DNA from: FEN-1279 sp964400285
Lineage (GTDB): Bacteria > Bacteroidota > Ignavibacteria > Tepidaquicellales > Tepidaquicellaceae
Reading direction: 5' to 3'
DNA: 64,000 nt
Assembly: GCA_964400285.1 (NCBI GenBank)
Contig: CAYNTK010000001.1
Location: forward strand, 248,001 to 312,000
Notes under the pieces: generated by a model
Seen by the model: the letters and a program-made list of their open reading frames with translations, nothing else
Databases searched by the model: none
What the model was told of the DNA's origin: nothing
Shown: piece after piece, positions 17,320 through 25,430 of the stretch
How positions within the stretch are numbered: position 1 is the first letter of the stretch
How the letters are laid out: the number at the start of each line of letters is the position of its first letter
Translations under genes and position numbers: made by a program

Positions 17320-17838
17320 TTTACTTATATTTTTAATGGTTATTTATTTTTAAATATTTAGTATCATCTTTTAAATTTTATATAATCAAAAGCTCTTATA
17401 CAGATTTCAACGTTTCAATTTTAAGTTTGCAATAACTATACCAAAATGTAAAACGTAAAAAAAATTGTGTTTTTTTATTTTTTTATTGGAATTTTATTGA
17501 AGATAATTAAGTTAAAAAGAAGTTAAGTAACTATAATAAAAAAAATCATTATTTCCTTTTAGCATTTTCCATAAAATTTGATTAAAATGCTTGCCTGCTT
17601 ATAAATCCGTTATAATTAATAACTTTTGTAAGTTAAAATGATGAAAACGTAGTTACAATATGTAATATAATAGTATTTATACTATGTATTTTAATGTGGT
17701 AATGAGATGAAAAATAAAATAGTTTTTAATTCTTTGAAATAAAGTTAAGAAAAACAGTAATATATAAATAAATATAGAAATTCATTTTTTGGTCTAATAA
17801 TTGTATGTGTTTGACTTTGAAAAAATATATTAAAATCA
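17320..17838. other. Long AT-rich intergenic region upstream of the Nfr-like locus
   Basis: This 519-base stretch lies between two divergent genes and must hold both promoters. It contains a sigma-54-like site on the minus strand (17428-17444), a weaker GG-N10-GT candidate on the plus strand (17791-17804) and an 8-base inverted repeat AGCATTTT/AAAATGCT (17561-17591) with a 15-base spacer. No coding frame, tRNA or terminator is convincing. The length is unusual for this compact window and suggests regulated expression. Confidence 0.55.
17428..17444 (-). promoter_or_regulatory. Possible sigma-54 promoter for the coiled-coil gene
   Basis: On the minus strand TTGGTATAGTTATTGCA has GG and GC exactly 10 bases apart and an intact TTGCA, but T instead of C after GG. 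Predicted transcription start is near 17418, about 100 bases before the coiled-coil gene. Given how AT-rich the region is, a chance match is possible. Confidence 0.35.
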
Positions 17839-19494
17839 ATGGTTGCAAAAAATAGAAAGGTCTTAAAAGCAAATACTCAAATTTCAGTATGTTTATTAAT
17901 TTTAATAAACATTTTTTTTGTATTTAACGTAGATGCACAGGTAAATGATAATAAATTAGATATTGCTTATAATTATCTAAATAATGGACAAACAGATTTA
18001 GCAATAAATTTATTTGAAGAATATACAAAAGATAATCCATCCGACACAAAGATTTTTTTGCAACTTGCTTATGCTTACAAGCAAAAAAATAACATATCAA
18101 AGGCGAGAGAATATTTTACATATGTATATAATAACTCTGTAAGCTCAAATGAAGTCAGTTCAGCAAAAGCAGAGCTTGATTTGATGAATAAATCAAGCAA
18201 TGGTATGTCAGATGATAAAAGTTCTCTCGATATAGCATATCAATATCTTAATAGTGGCAACACGAGTGAAGCGATTAGATTATTTGAAGATTATATTTCA
18301 AAGAATCCAAGAGCAACTATGATTTATTTGCAGTTAGCATATATTTATAAGCAATCTGATAAGGATAAAGCAAATAATTATTTTCAATATGTAGTAGATA
18401 ACTCAATTGATGCGGGAGAAATCGAAAAAGCGAAATTCGAAATTGATAATTATAACAAGCAAAAATATACATCATATAATACGAGTTATAGTAATAATTA
18501 TACATCTGGTTATACAGATGATTTGAATGAAGGATATAAAGCATTAAATATTGGAAATTACTCAAAAGCAATACTAATATTTGAAGCATATACAAAAAAC
18601 CATCCAGATGATACTAAAATTTTCTTACAGCTTGCATATATTTATGATAAAATAAAGAAATACGATAAAGCATTATATTATTTCGATTATGTTGCTGCGA
18701 ATTCAAATAAATCAGATGAAGTTGATAAAGCAAGACAATCGGGGATAATAATTAGAGAAATGAAGGCTTATAATTCCTTCAGGTCAATGAGTATTTATTT
18801 TTATAATTCTTACGATACATATTATCATAATTACGTATCAAATTTTCTTGGTCATATTAATTTCAGGATGAGTAAATATGTTTATTACGGAATGTATAGC
18901 GATATATATTTAGATGCGAGGACAAAAAAGGATTATATACTGAATGATAGATATTTGGAAGCGGGTGGTTTTATGAAGTTTAATTTTTCAAATAATATTG
19001 CTCTTGAACTAAGATTAGGATATTATAGACAACTCGATGCAGATAAGAATGGAGTGAATTTTAAACCTATTTTGAGTATGGGGACGAGATTTGGTGAAGC
19101 ACCAATATATTTGTCGAGAAGAAATATGAAAACGGAGTATTTTTATTTCGATATATATTCGACAGAATTGTATGACTCAAAGTATAAAAATTTATTTGCA
19201 CAGATTCAGTTAAAAGAAGTTTTAAGGTATATGACAGGTGGGTATTCATATATCGAATTTTATTTAATGCAAATGGCTCAAGCAGATAGCAGACAATTAG
19301 ATTATAACAATTACGGTGAAATTAGCATAGGTATGAGTTTTAAACCAAGTTTAGCTAATTTCCCAGCGTTATTTATAGAAGGAACCAATAGAATTACATT
19401 TATTGGTCAAGATGGAAAGTATTTTGAAGGTGATTTAAGAAATATTTTTCAAGTTAAAGCAGGATTTATAATTAATTTTAATTTGGGATTATGA
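17839..19494 (+). CDS. NfrA/PgaA-like TPR and outer-membrane barrel protein
   Basis: Probable outer-membrane exporter of a polysaccharide made by the adjacent glycosyltransferase. A hydrophobic signal-anchor (CLLILINIFFVFNV) is followed by three TPR-rich blocks at about residues 40-110, 128-200 and 236-300, each with the pattern YLNNGQTDLAINLFEEY...PSDTKIFLQLAYAYK. The last 240 residues alternate aromatic and polar residues and end in FIINFNLGL, consistent with a C-terminal beta barrel. This TPR-barrel design is that of NfrA, BcsC and PgaA; the neighbouring NfrB-like enzyme favours NfrA. The TGA overlaps the ATG of the next gene by four bases. Confidence 0.75.
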   Translation: MVAKNRKVLKANTQISVCLLILINIFFVFNVDAQVNDNKLDIAYNYLNNGQTDLAINLFEEYTKDNPSDTKIFLQLAYAYKQKNNISKAREYFTYVYNNSVSSNEVSSAKAELDLMNKSSNGMSDDKSSLDIAYQYLNSGNTSEAIRLFEDYISKNPRATMIYLQLAYIYKQSDKDKANNYFQYVVDNSIDAGEIEKAKFEIDNYNKQKYTSYNTSYSNNYTSGYTDDLNEGYKALNIGNYSKAILIFEAYTKNHPDDTKIFLQLAYIYDKIKKYDKALYYFDYVAANSNKSDEVDKARQSGIIIREMKAYNSFRSMSIYFYNSYDTYYHNYVSNFLGHINFRMSKYVYYGMYSDIYLDARTKKDYILNDRYLEAGGFMKFNFSNNIALELRLGYYRQLDADKNGVNFKPILSMGTRFGEAPIYLSRRNMKTEYFYFDIYSTELYDSKYKNLFAQIQLKEVLRYMTGGYSYIEFYLMQMAQADSRQLDYNNYGEISIGMSFKPSLANFPALFIEGTNRITFIGQDGKYFEGDLRNIFQVKAGFIINFNLGL

Positions 19495-20888
19495 TATACG
19501 ATATTTTTCAAATATTATTATGGATTACAGCAATAATGCTTGTAATTACTGGTCTTGATGACCTTTATATGGATTTGTTATATTGGATATATAGAAAGAA
19601 ATATAAGGCAAAGATGCCCGATTTCAATGAAATGTTTGACAAGCCGGAAAAACCAATTGCAATAATTTTAGGAGCTTGGAAAGAATCATCAGTCATCGGT
19701 AGAACTTTGAGTTATGCAGTAAGGAATTTGAAATATGATAACTACAGATTTTTTGTAGGTGTATATCCAAATGACCCAGATACAATCAGAATAGTAAAAG
19801 AGATATCTAAGAAAGATTCAAGAGTAATAGCTTGTATAAATCCACAAAATGGACCAACTACAAAGGCAGATAATTTAAATAGTTTATATGCGGGGTTGTG
19901 CGAATATGAGAAAGTATATGGTGAATTTGAAATAGTTTTGGTTCATGATGCAGAAGATTTTATGCATCCTTTCAGTCTGAAATTATATAATTATTTGATA
20001 GGATATAAAGGATATCATGGTGTTCAAATACCTGTAATTCCAATTAAAAGTAAATTAGGCGGAGTTTTTCATAGAACATATTGTGATGCATTTGCTGAAG
20101 TTCACACAAAGGATATGATAGTTAGGGAAGCAATGGATACATTTATTCCATTTTCAGGAACTGGAATGGGATTTCACAGAAAAGCAATTTATTATTTGGA
20201 AAAAAGTAATGGATTATTAGACGGTAAAGAAGTTCATATTGATGCAGAATTAACAAATGCATATTTCAAAAATAATGAAGAAGCAGTAAAAGATGAAATT
20301 TTGGTAAATGATACAAGTTATAAAGATGACCCATTCGCGACATTAAATGCTAAATCATATATTCCTCCACGTGAGACACCAAGCACGATAAGAAATTACA
20401 CATCTGTTTTTCTTACTTTTGTATTGATGTTTATTTCGTTTTTAGTTTATACAGGAGTCACAGAGAGTAGTGACAGTGATATTCAACTTGCGGGGAATGA
20501 ATCGAATGAAAGCATGATGAAAAATATAATGAATAAGGTAAATCTTAATAGAGATGCTATTGCATCGAATTTATCATATGATAATATGACACTCCCCGAA
20601 GATGTAGTTAAGGAATCAAACAGTTTGAGAGATAATAAATATAATGTAGTATATCATATAAAAGATAGTAAGATTAATATCGAAGAATCTTACTGGAACA
20701 ATGAGCAAGTTGCAAAGAATAGGCTAAGCGAGGTTCAAAGTATTTTAGGATTTAATAAAACAAAAGGTTTAATAATAAAGAGTAAAAATGGAAGCGATGA
20801 TATATATAAAGTTATAATAGGTGAATATGATAATTTTGACGAAGCGAGAAATAGTATAATAAAAATTAAAGAGGTTTTAGAAAAATAA
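19491..20888 (+). CDS. N-terminal half of an NfrB-like glycosyltransferase, fused to a TM-SPOR segment
   Basis: Inner-membrane GT2 enzyme half. One N-terminal membrane helix, then LDDLYMDLLYWIYR and the sugar-nucleotide binding part of NfrB: VGVYPNDPDTIR, GPTTKADNLNSL, HDAEDF (152-157, the DxD region) and FSGTGMGFHR (221-230). Intact NfrB enzymes continue within about 20 residues to the catalytic TED and the QxxRW motif; here both are missing. Instead there is an unrelated linker, a second membrane helix (about 305-325) and a SPOR-like domain (about 385-465, YKVIIGEYDNFDEARNSI) that would be periplasmic. The missing half is encoded at the end of the next gene. Start ATG overlaps the NfrA-like stop. 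Confidence 0.8.
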   Translation: MIYDIFQILLWITAIMLVITGLDDLYMDLLYWIYRKKYKAKMPDFNEMFDKPEKPIAIILGAWKESSVIGRTLSYAVRNLKYDNYRFFVGVYPNDPDTIRIVKEISKKDSRVIACINPQNGPTTKADNLNSLYAGLCEYEKVYGEFEIVLVHDAEDFMHPFSLKLYNYLIGYKGYHGVQIPVIPIKSKLGGVFHRTYCDAFAEVHTKDMIVREAMDTFIPFSGTGMGFHRKAIYYLEKSNGLLDGKEVHIDAELTNAYFKNNEEAVKDEILVNDTSYKDDPFATLNAKSYIPPRETPSTIRNYTSVFLTFVLMFISFLVYTGVTESSDSDIQLAGNESNESMMKNIMNKVNLNRDAIASNLSYDNMTLPEDVVKESNSLRDNKYNVVYHIKDSKINIEESYWNNEQVAKNRLSEVQSILGFNKTKGLIIKSKNGSDDIYKVIIGEYDNFDEARNSIIKIKEVLEK

Positions 20889-20924
20889 GATTTTAAACAT
20901 ATATATTGTTTAAAGGGTAAATCT

Positions 20925-22793
20925 ATGGTTGCACATTTTCAAATAAAGAATTCTACGGTTATTTCAAAAATACTTGAAGTAATAAGGAAACAGGCGAAAG
21001 AAGGGAACGGAGTATTTTTAAGACGTATAGATGATACTATTAGATGGGGTGATATAAGAAATACGATAATCAAAAGAATACCGATATTAAGTACCGGAAG
21101 TTTTGAACATCACGATGTTTTGCAGCTTTTTAAATGTCTTATTATTGGGAATATTTATGATTTAAACGAGAATCAAATTCCTTTTGAAATTGCTGATAGA
21201 AAAAGCTATCAGAATTTTATCGAATTATTATCCAGCCAATCAATTCCTGATGCAAAAATCATTTCAGCTTTTAAAATGCTTTTAGAGAAATATGATTTAT
21301 ATGATGAGTTATTCGATAATTTTTATGAACAATTATTAGAATCGAAATTAAAAATTATGGCGGGTTCAGAAAATATTTTAAATAATGAAAAAGATTATAC
21401 TGAAGATAATCTTATAGATTTTAATAAATATAAAACAAATGAAAGTTCAAGAATGGACGATAAAGTAAATGAGATTGAAAGTAAAATACGTAAACTTTAT
21501 GAGAAAAAAGCACCAACATCGTTAGGCAGTTCTGGTATCGATTCTTCAAGAGCTAATGATTTAAGAGAAAAATTAATGGACGTAGAAAAACAGATTAAAA
21601 ACATATATACAGAGGATGTAAAGAGCCAATTCAAAAGCGAAAAAAATGAAAAGTCGAATATTAGTGATAAATATTCTAAGGATACCAAGGATTTACTTGA
21701 GAGATTAAATAGTATAGATGAAAGAATTAAAAAAATTAGTAGTATAGCTACAAATCTCGATGACAGGAAGGAATTCGAGGAAAGTGTAAGAAGAACACGT
21801 GAAAGTGAAGATTTATATAAGAAATTGTATAATTCATTTTACAATCAGACCACAAAGTCATCGGAATACGATAATATAAAAGATACTGAAAAAGAAATTC
21901 AGAAGGAAATAATAATAAAAGATAAGTTAAAAGCTATCGATTCAAAGATAAACGAAATAAAAGAAAGTTTAAATTCATTATATGAAAGCAAATCGGAATT
22001 AGACAAAGAAACGAAACTTACAGAAACAGAAGAAGAAGCTGAAATATTGGAAGACGAAGTTGAAAAGCAACAAGGAATTGATGAGACTATAAAAGTTGAA
22101 AGCGATGATAAAATTAAAATCGAAGCAAAGAAAATAACCAAACATGGAGTACTTGTTTTAACACCAAAAGCAAAAAAAGAAGGTATTTTTAATGATGCAA
22201 ATCTGACAGAAGATTATGAATTAGGATATAGATTTTATGAACTTGGATTTAAGACTGGTTTTTTTAATATAAAACTCGATAAAAAAGATGATGCAACAAG
22301 AATAGCTACTGCAGAATTTTTTCCGAATACTTTTTGGACTTCAGTGAAACAGAGGTCAAGATGGATTGCTGGAATTTGCTTCCAAAATTGGAAATCGCAT
22401 AAATGGAAGGGAAATCTTTCAACAAAGTATTTTCTTTTCAGAGATAGAAAATCAATATTTAGTTTCTTTGGAGCGTTTTTATCTAATGTTGTAATATTAT
22501 ATTTTTTGTATGCAATAATTGCGAATTTATTCCATTTTAAATATGCATATTCATTGGTTAGCCATTCTTCAGTATTATGGTATTTAATGATTGCAAACTT
22601 GATATTTATGATATCGCGAGCATCGCATAGATTTATCTTTACATATAACTGGTATGGTTTCAAATATGCATTTTTTAGTTTCTTCAGACTAATACTCGAT
22701 ACTTTTATAAATTTCTTTGCGATAATTCGTTCGATAAGTGTATTCAGAAAAACAAAGAAGAAGGTTGTATGGGATGCTACTTCACATTATTAA
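20925..22793 (+). CDS. Chimera: IS5-transposase-like N-domain, coiled coils, C-terminal half of NfrB-like glycosyltransferase
   Basis: Three parts in one open frame of 622 codons. Residues 1-150 match the N-terminal (DUF772-type) domain of IS5-family transposases: RRIDDTIRWGDIRNTI, LFKCLIIGNIYDLNENQIPF, DRKSYQNFIELL, PDAKIISAF and YDELFDNFYEQL; no DDE catalytic domain follows. Residues 165-400 are coiled coil with four copies of a motif such as VNEIESKIRKLY. Residues 405-622 are the missing end of NfrB: LTEDYELGYR (Glu429-Asp430), FPNTFWTSVKQRSRW (QxxRW at 476-480), FLFRDRK, then about four membrane helices and a KKVVWDATSHY end. It begins 36 bases after the N-half gene. Either a functional split enzyme or the remnant of an insertion. 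Confidence 0.8.
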   Translation: MVAHFQIKNSTVISKILEVIRKQAKEGNGVFLRRIDDTIRWGDIRNTIIKRIPILSTGSFEHHDVLQLFKCLIIGNIYDLNENQIPFEIADRKSYQNFIELLSSQSIPDAKIISAFKMLLEKYDLYDELFDNFYEQLLESKLKIMAGSENILNNEKDYTEDNLIDFNKYKTNESSRMDDKVNEIESKIRKLYEKKAPTSLGSSGIDSSRANDLREKLMDVEKQIKNIYTEDVKSQFKSEKNEKSNISDKYSKDTKDLLERLNSIDERIKKISSIATNLDDRKEFEESVRRTRESEDLYKKLYNSFYNQTTKSSEYDNIKDTEKEIQKEIIIKDKLKAIDSKINEIKESLNSLYESKSELDKETKLTETEEEAEILEDEVEKQQGIDETIKVESDDKIKIEAKKITKHGVLVLTPKAKKEGIFNDANLTEDYELGYRFYELGFKTGFFNIKLDKKDDATRIATAEFFPNTFWTSVKQRSRWIAGICFQNWKSHKWKGNLSTKYFLFRDRKSIFSFFGAFLSNVVILYFLYAIIANLFHFKYAYSLVSHSSVLWYLMIANLIFMISRASHRFIFTYNWYGFKYAFFSFFRLILDTFINFFAIIRSISVFRKTKKKVVWDATSHY

Positions 22794-22873
22794 AAAAACA
22801 ATTTTCTTAGTATAGAAAGTACATAAAAGATTTTAATTAACTAATATAAAATAAATAAACTAAAGGAGATATA

Positions 22874-24889
22874 ATGAAATCTTCAAAGAAATACTTTGTC
22901 CTTTTTTTAGCTTTGCTAATGTGTTTAACATTAAGTTATGATGTTAATGCACAGTTTAAAAAACGTGATTTTAATTTTAATCAATTCAAATTACTTCCAA
23001 GTCCACCGATACCGGAAACTGATAATCCTTATACGGTAATAAAGCAAGATTTTACGATTACACTAAGGGATAATGTAATTATGGATTGTGCGAAATTCTA
23101 TCCGAGCGAACCAAATCCATATTTACCAGATGGATATCCAACAGTAATAATGGTTCATGGATATGGAGATAGAAAAGAAACATTAGAAGGTTTTGCATAT
23201 GCTCAAGCTCAATATAATTATGTTGTTTATACATATAGCGTAAGAGGTCAGGGTAACTCAGGAGGTTTGTCGAATTTAATAAGCACAACCGAAGCTCAAG
23301 ATTTAATTGAATTGGTAAACTATATAAGAACTGATTTTTCCACAGGATTGGATACTTCAAAGATATTAATTATGGGAGGTTCTCAAGGTGGGACAGTCCC
23401 ATATATTGCTGCTTGTTTAGGTGGGTTAAAAGTTAAGACAATTATTTCTGCAGTAGCATCTCCTGAATTTGCAACGAGCTGGATTGAAAATGGATGTATA
23501 AAAATGACTCTATTATGGACAATAGAATATACACCGGATACAGCAAGATATACTCCCGTAGTAGATAGAATGTCTGATTGGTGTTACTCGAGTGCGAAAG
23601 ATAAATGGGATAGTCTTGCATATTGGTTACCGCTTAATAGAGATTTCAAAAATATGGTTTCACAATGCCAAATACCAATAATGATGGAGAATTGCTGGCA
23701 GGATAAATTTTTTAATGCATACGGAAATATATCAACAATACCATTATTCCAAGCACCAAGTAGATATTATTTTGGTGCAGTAATGGGACACGGTGGAGAT
23801 ACTTCTTATACAGAAGATTTATGGCATATGAATTTCTTTAATGAATGGTTTTATCATTATCTATGGGGAATTGATCAGGATTTACCTAATAGACCAAAAT
23901 TTCATTATGCATCAACTACATTTCCAACAAATAGTATAGGAATGTGGACTTTCAAGCATGACAGTTCATCAGTATGGCCACCAAGTGGAATTTCGAGTAT
24001 GAAATTATATTTTAATCCAAATAACTTGCTTAAAACGACTGCAAACACTAATAGTAGTAGTTATGTTACATTAAATAATACTGTATCAAAAGGTTTTACA
24101 ATGGAACAAGCAGTTGATTTGGAATTTACGGGAACAACATTTACAAATAAATTTAAGAAAGCAACCTTAACATTTAATTCTAATGCATTAACGCAGGATT
24201 TACAAATGACAGGAACACCAAGTATTAAACTTGATTATTCATCTAATGTAGATTTATGTCAATTTAATTTCCAAATATATGAGGTTATGGGAACAACTGC
24301 TAAATTAGTTAATAGAATAAATTATACTGACAGAGCTTATGTTAAAAACTTAAGAAAGAATAAACTCATAAATGGAATATCACATTCTCATATATTTAAA
24401 AAAGGAAATAAAATTAGAATAGTTGTAACAAATTTAGATACTGCACCAGATGATGTATCTTTCTTGGGAACGAATCCATTCGTATTACCTGTATTAAAAA
24501 GTGGTAGTCATAAAATATATTTAAGTAGTAATAGTTATATTGACATTCCAGTAAAGTCAATAGGAGCAATGAATATGCAGCTTTTTGCTCAAGATGAGAA
24601 TCAAACTACACCAAAAAATGAATTTAGATTAAATCAAAATTATCCAAATCCATTTAACCCTGTTACGAAGATTAGTTTTACAGTTCCTGAAAATTATATA
24701 GGTCTTGTAACCCTTAAAATATATGATATAACAGGAAAAGAAATTAAATCATTAACAAATGATTTAAGAAGTAACAATGGATATTTCGAAGTTGACTTTG
24801 ACGGTTCTAAATTAGCAAGTGGTGTGTATTTTTATAAGTTGACAGCAGGTAATTATAGTGATATTAAGAAGATGATGTTAATTAAATAA
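22874..24889 (+). CDS. CocE/NonD-type alpha/beta hydrolase with T9SS sorting domain
   Basis: Secreted serine hydrolase or peptidase of the X-Pro dipeptidyl-peptidase/cocaine esterase superfamily; substrate unknown. A signal peptide (FVLFLALLMCLTLSY) leads into the catalytic domain with MVHGYG, VRGQGNSGG and nucleophile Ser170 in MGGSQGGT, plausible Asp in CWQDKFFNAYG and His in VMGHGGDTS. A C-terminal jelly-roll domain follows at about 340-570, then a T9SS domain with QNYPNPFNPVTKISF and an IKKMMLIK end. AAAGGAGA provides a strong ribosome site. A paralogue without the sorting domain lies at 25431-27029 on the other strand. Confidence 0.9.
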   Translation: MKSSKKYFVLFLALLMCLTLSYDVNAQFKKRDFNFNQFKLLPSPPIPETDNPYTVIKQDFTITLRDNVIMDCAKFYPSEPNPYLPDGYPTVIMVHGYGDRKETLEGFAYAQAQYNYVVYTYSVRGQGNSGGLSNLISTTEAQDLIELVNYIRTDFSTGLDTSKILIMGGSQGGTVPYIAACLGGLKVKTIISAVASPEFATSWIENGCIKMTLLWTIEYTPDTARYTPVVDRMSDWCYSSAKDKWDSLAYWLPLNRDFKNMVSQCQIPIMMENCWQDKFFNAYGNISTIPLFQAPSRYYFGAVMGHGGDTSYTEDLWHMNFFNEWFYHYLWGIDQDLPNRPKFHYASTTFPTNSIGMWTFKHDSSSVWPPSGISSMKLYFNPNNLLKTTANTNSSSYVTLNNTVSKGFTMEQAVDLEFTGTTFTNKFKKATLTFNSNALTQDLQMTGTPSIKLDYSSNVDLCQFNFQIYEVMGTTAKLVNRINYTDRAYVKNLRKNKLINGISHSHIFKKGNKIRIVVTNLDTAPDDVSFLGTNPFVLPVLKSGSHKIYLSSNSYIDIPVKSIGAMNMQLFAQDENQTTPKNEFRLNQNYPNPFNPVTKISFTVPENYIGLVTLKIYDITGKEIKSLTNDLRSNNGYFEVDFDGSKLASGVYFYKLTAGNYSDIKKMMLIK

Positions 24890-24917
24890 TAATAAATAAA
24901 TTTTATTCCCCCTATTT

Positions 24918-24968
24918 AACGTTCCCTTTTGAAATGTTATGAATTTCAAAGGGGAACGTTTTTTTTAC
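24918..24968 (+). terminator. Rho-independent terminator
   Basis: An 18-base stem (AACGTTCCCTTTTGAAAT paired with the complementary arm at 24943-24960, one G-T pair) with a 7-base loop, followed by eight T residues. It ends the hydrolase transcript. Confidence 0.93.
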
Positions 24969-25017
24969 ATAAATTTTATTAAAAAAAGTGTAAATTAAGT
25001 AAATAAAAAAAATTTAT

Positions 25018-25428
25018 ATGGGAATTATTAAAGAATTCAAGGAATTTTCCATAAAGGGAAATGCAATAGATTTAGCAGTGGGAGTAATAATAGGAGCAGC
25101 GTTCGGGAAAATAGTATCTTCCATCGTGAATGATATTATAATGCCCCCAATAGGTTTATTGGTTGGTGGTGTAGATTTTAAAGGATTACAGATAGTTATG
25201 AAAGAACGAGTTACAGATGCTACAGGGAAAGTATTGACTGAAGCAGTAACTTTAAATTATGGTAATTTTCTTCAAACGACTTTTGACTTTCTGATTATTG
25301 CATTTTGTATTTTTATGCTTGTAAAAGCATTAAATACCTTTAAAAGGAAAGAGGAAGAAAAACCACCAGCACCAAAAGAAGAAGTTGTTTTACTAACGGA
25401 AATAAGAGATGCTTTAGTGAAGAAGTAA
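25018..25428 (+). CDS. mscL: Large-conductance mechanosensitive channel MscL
   Basis: Inner-membrane emergency valve that opens under hypo-osmotic tension. The N-terminal amphipathic helix and first membrane helix read FKEFSIKGNAIDLAVGVIIG followed by AAFGKIVSSIVNDIIMPPIGLL, the family hallmark including the hydrophobic constriction. The periplasmic loop, second helix (FDFLIIAFCIFMLVKAL) and C-terminal charged helix KEEVVLLTEIRDAL follow. Length 136 is normal. It lies between two paralogous hydrolase genes, after a strong terminator, so it has its own promoter. Its stop is two bases from the converging hydrolase stop. Confidence 0.97.
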   Translation: MGIIKEFKEFSIKGNAIDLAVGVIIGAAFGKIVSSIVNDIIMPPIGLLVGGVDFKGLQIVMKERVTDATGKVLTEAVTLNYGNFLQTTFDFLIIAFCIFMLVKALNTFKRKEEEKPPAPKEEVVLLTEIRDALVKK

Positions 25429-25430
25429 GA

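Noticed and set aside
17561..17591. AGCATTTT/AAAATGCT inverted repeat as a terminator or operator
   Set aside because: Only 8 paired AT-rich bases with a 15-base spacer and no T-run; too weak to call.
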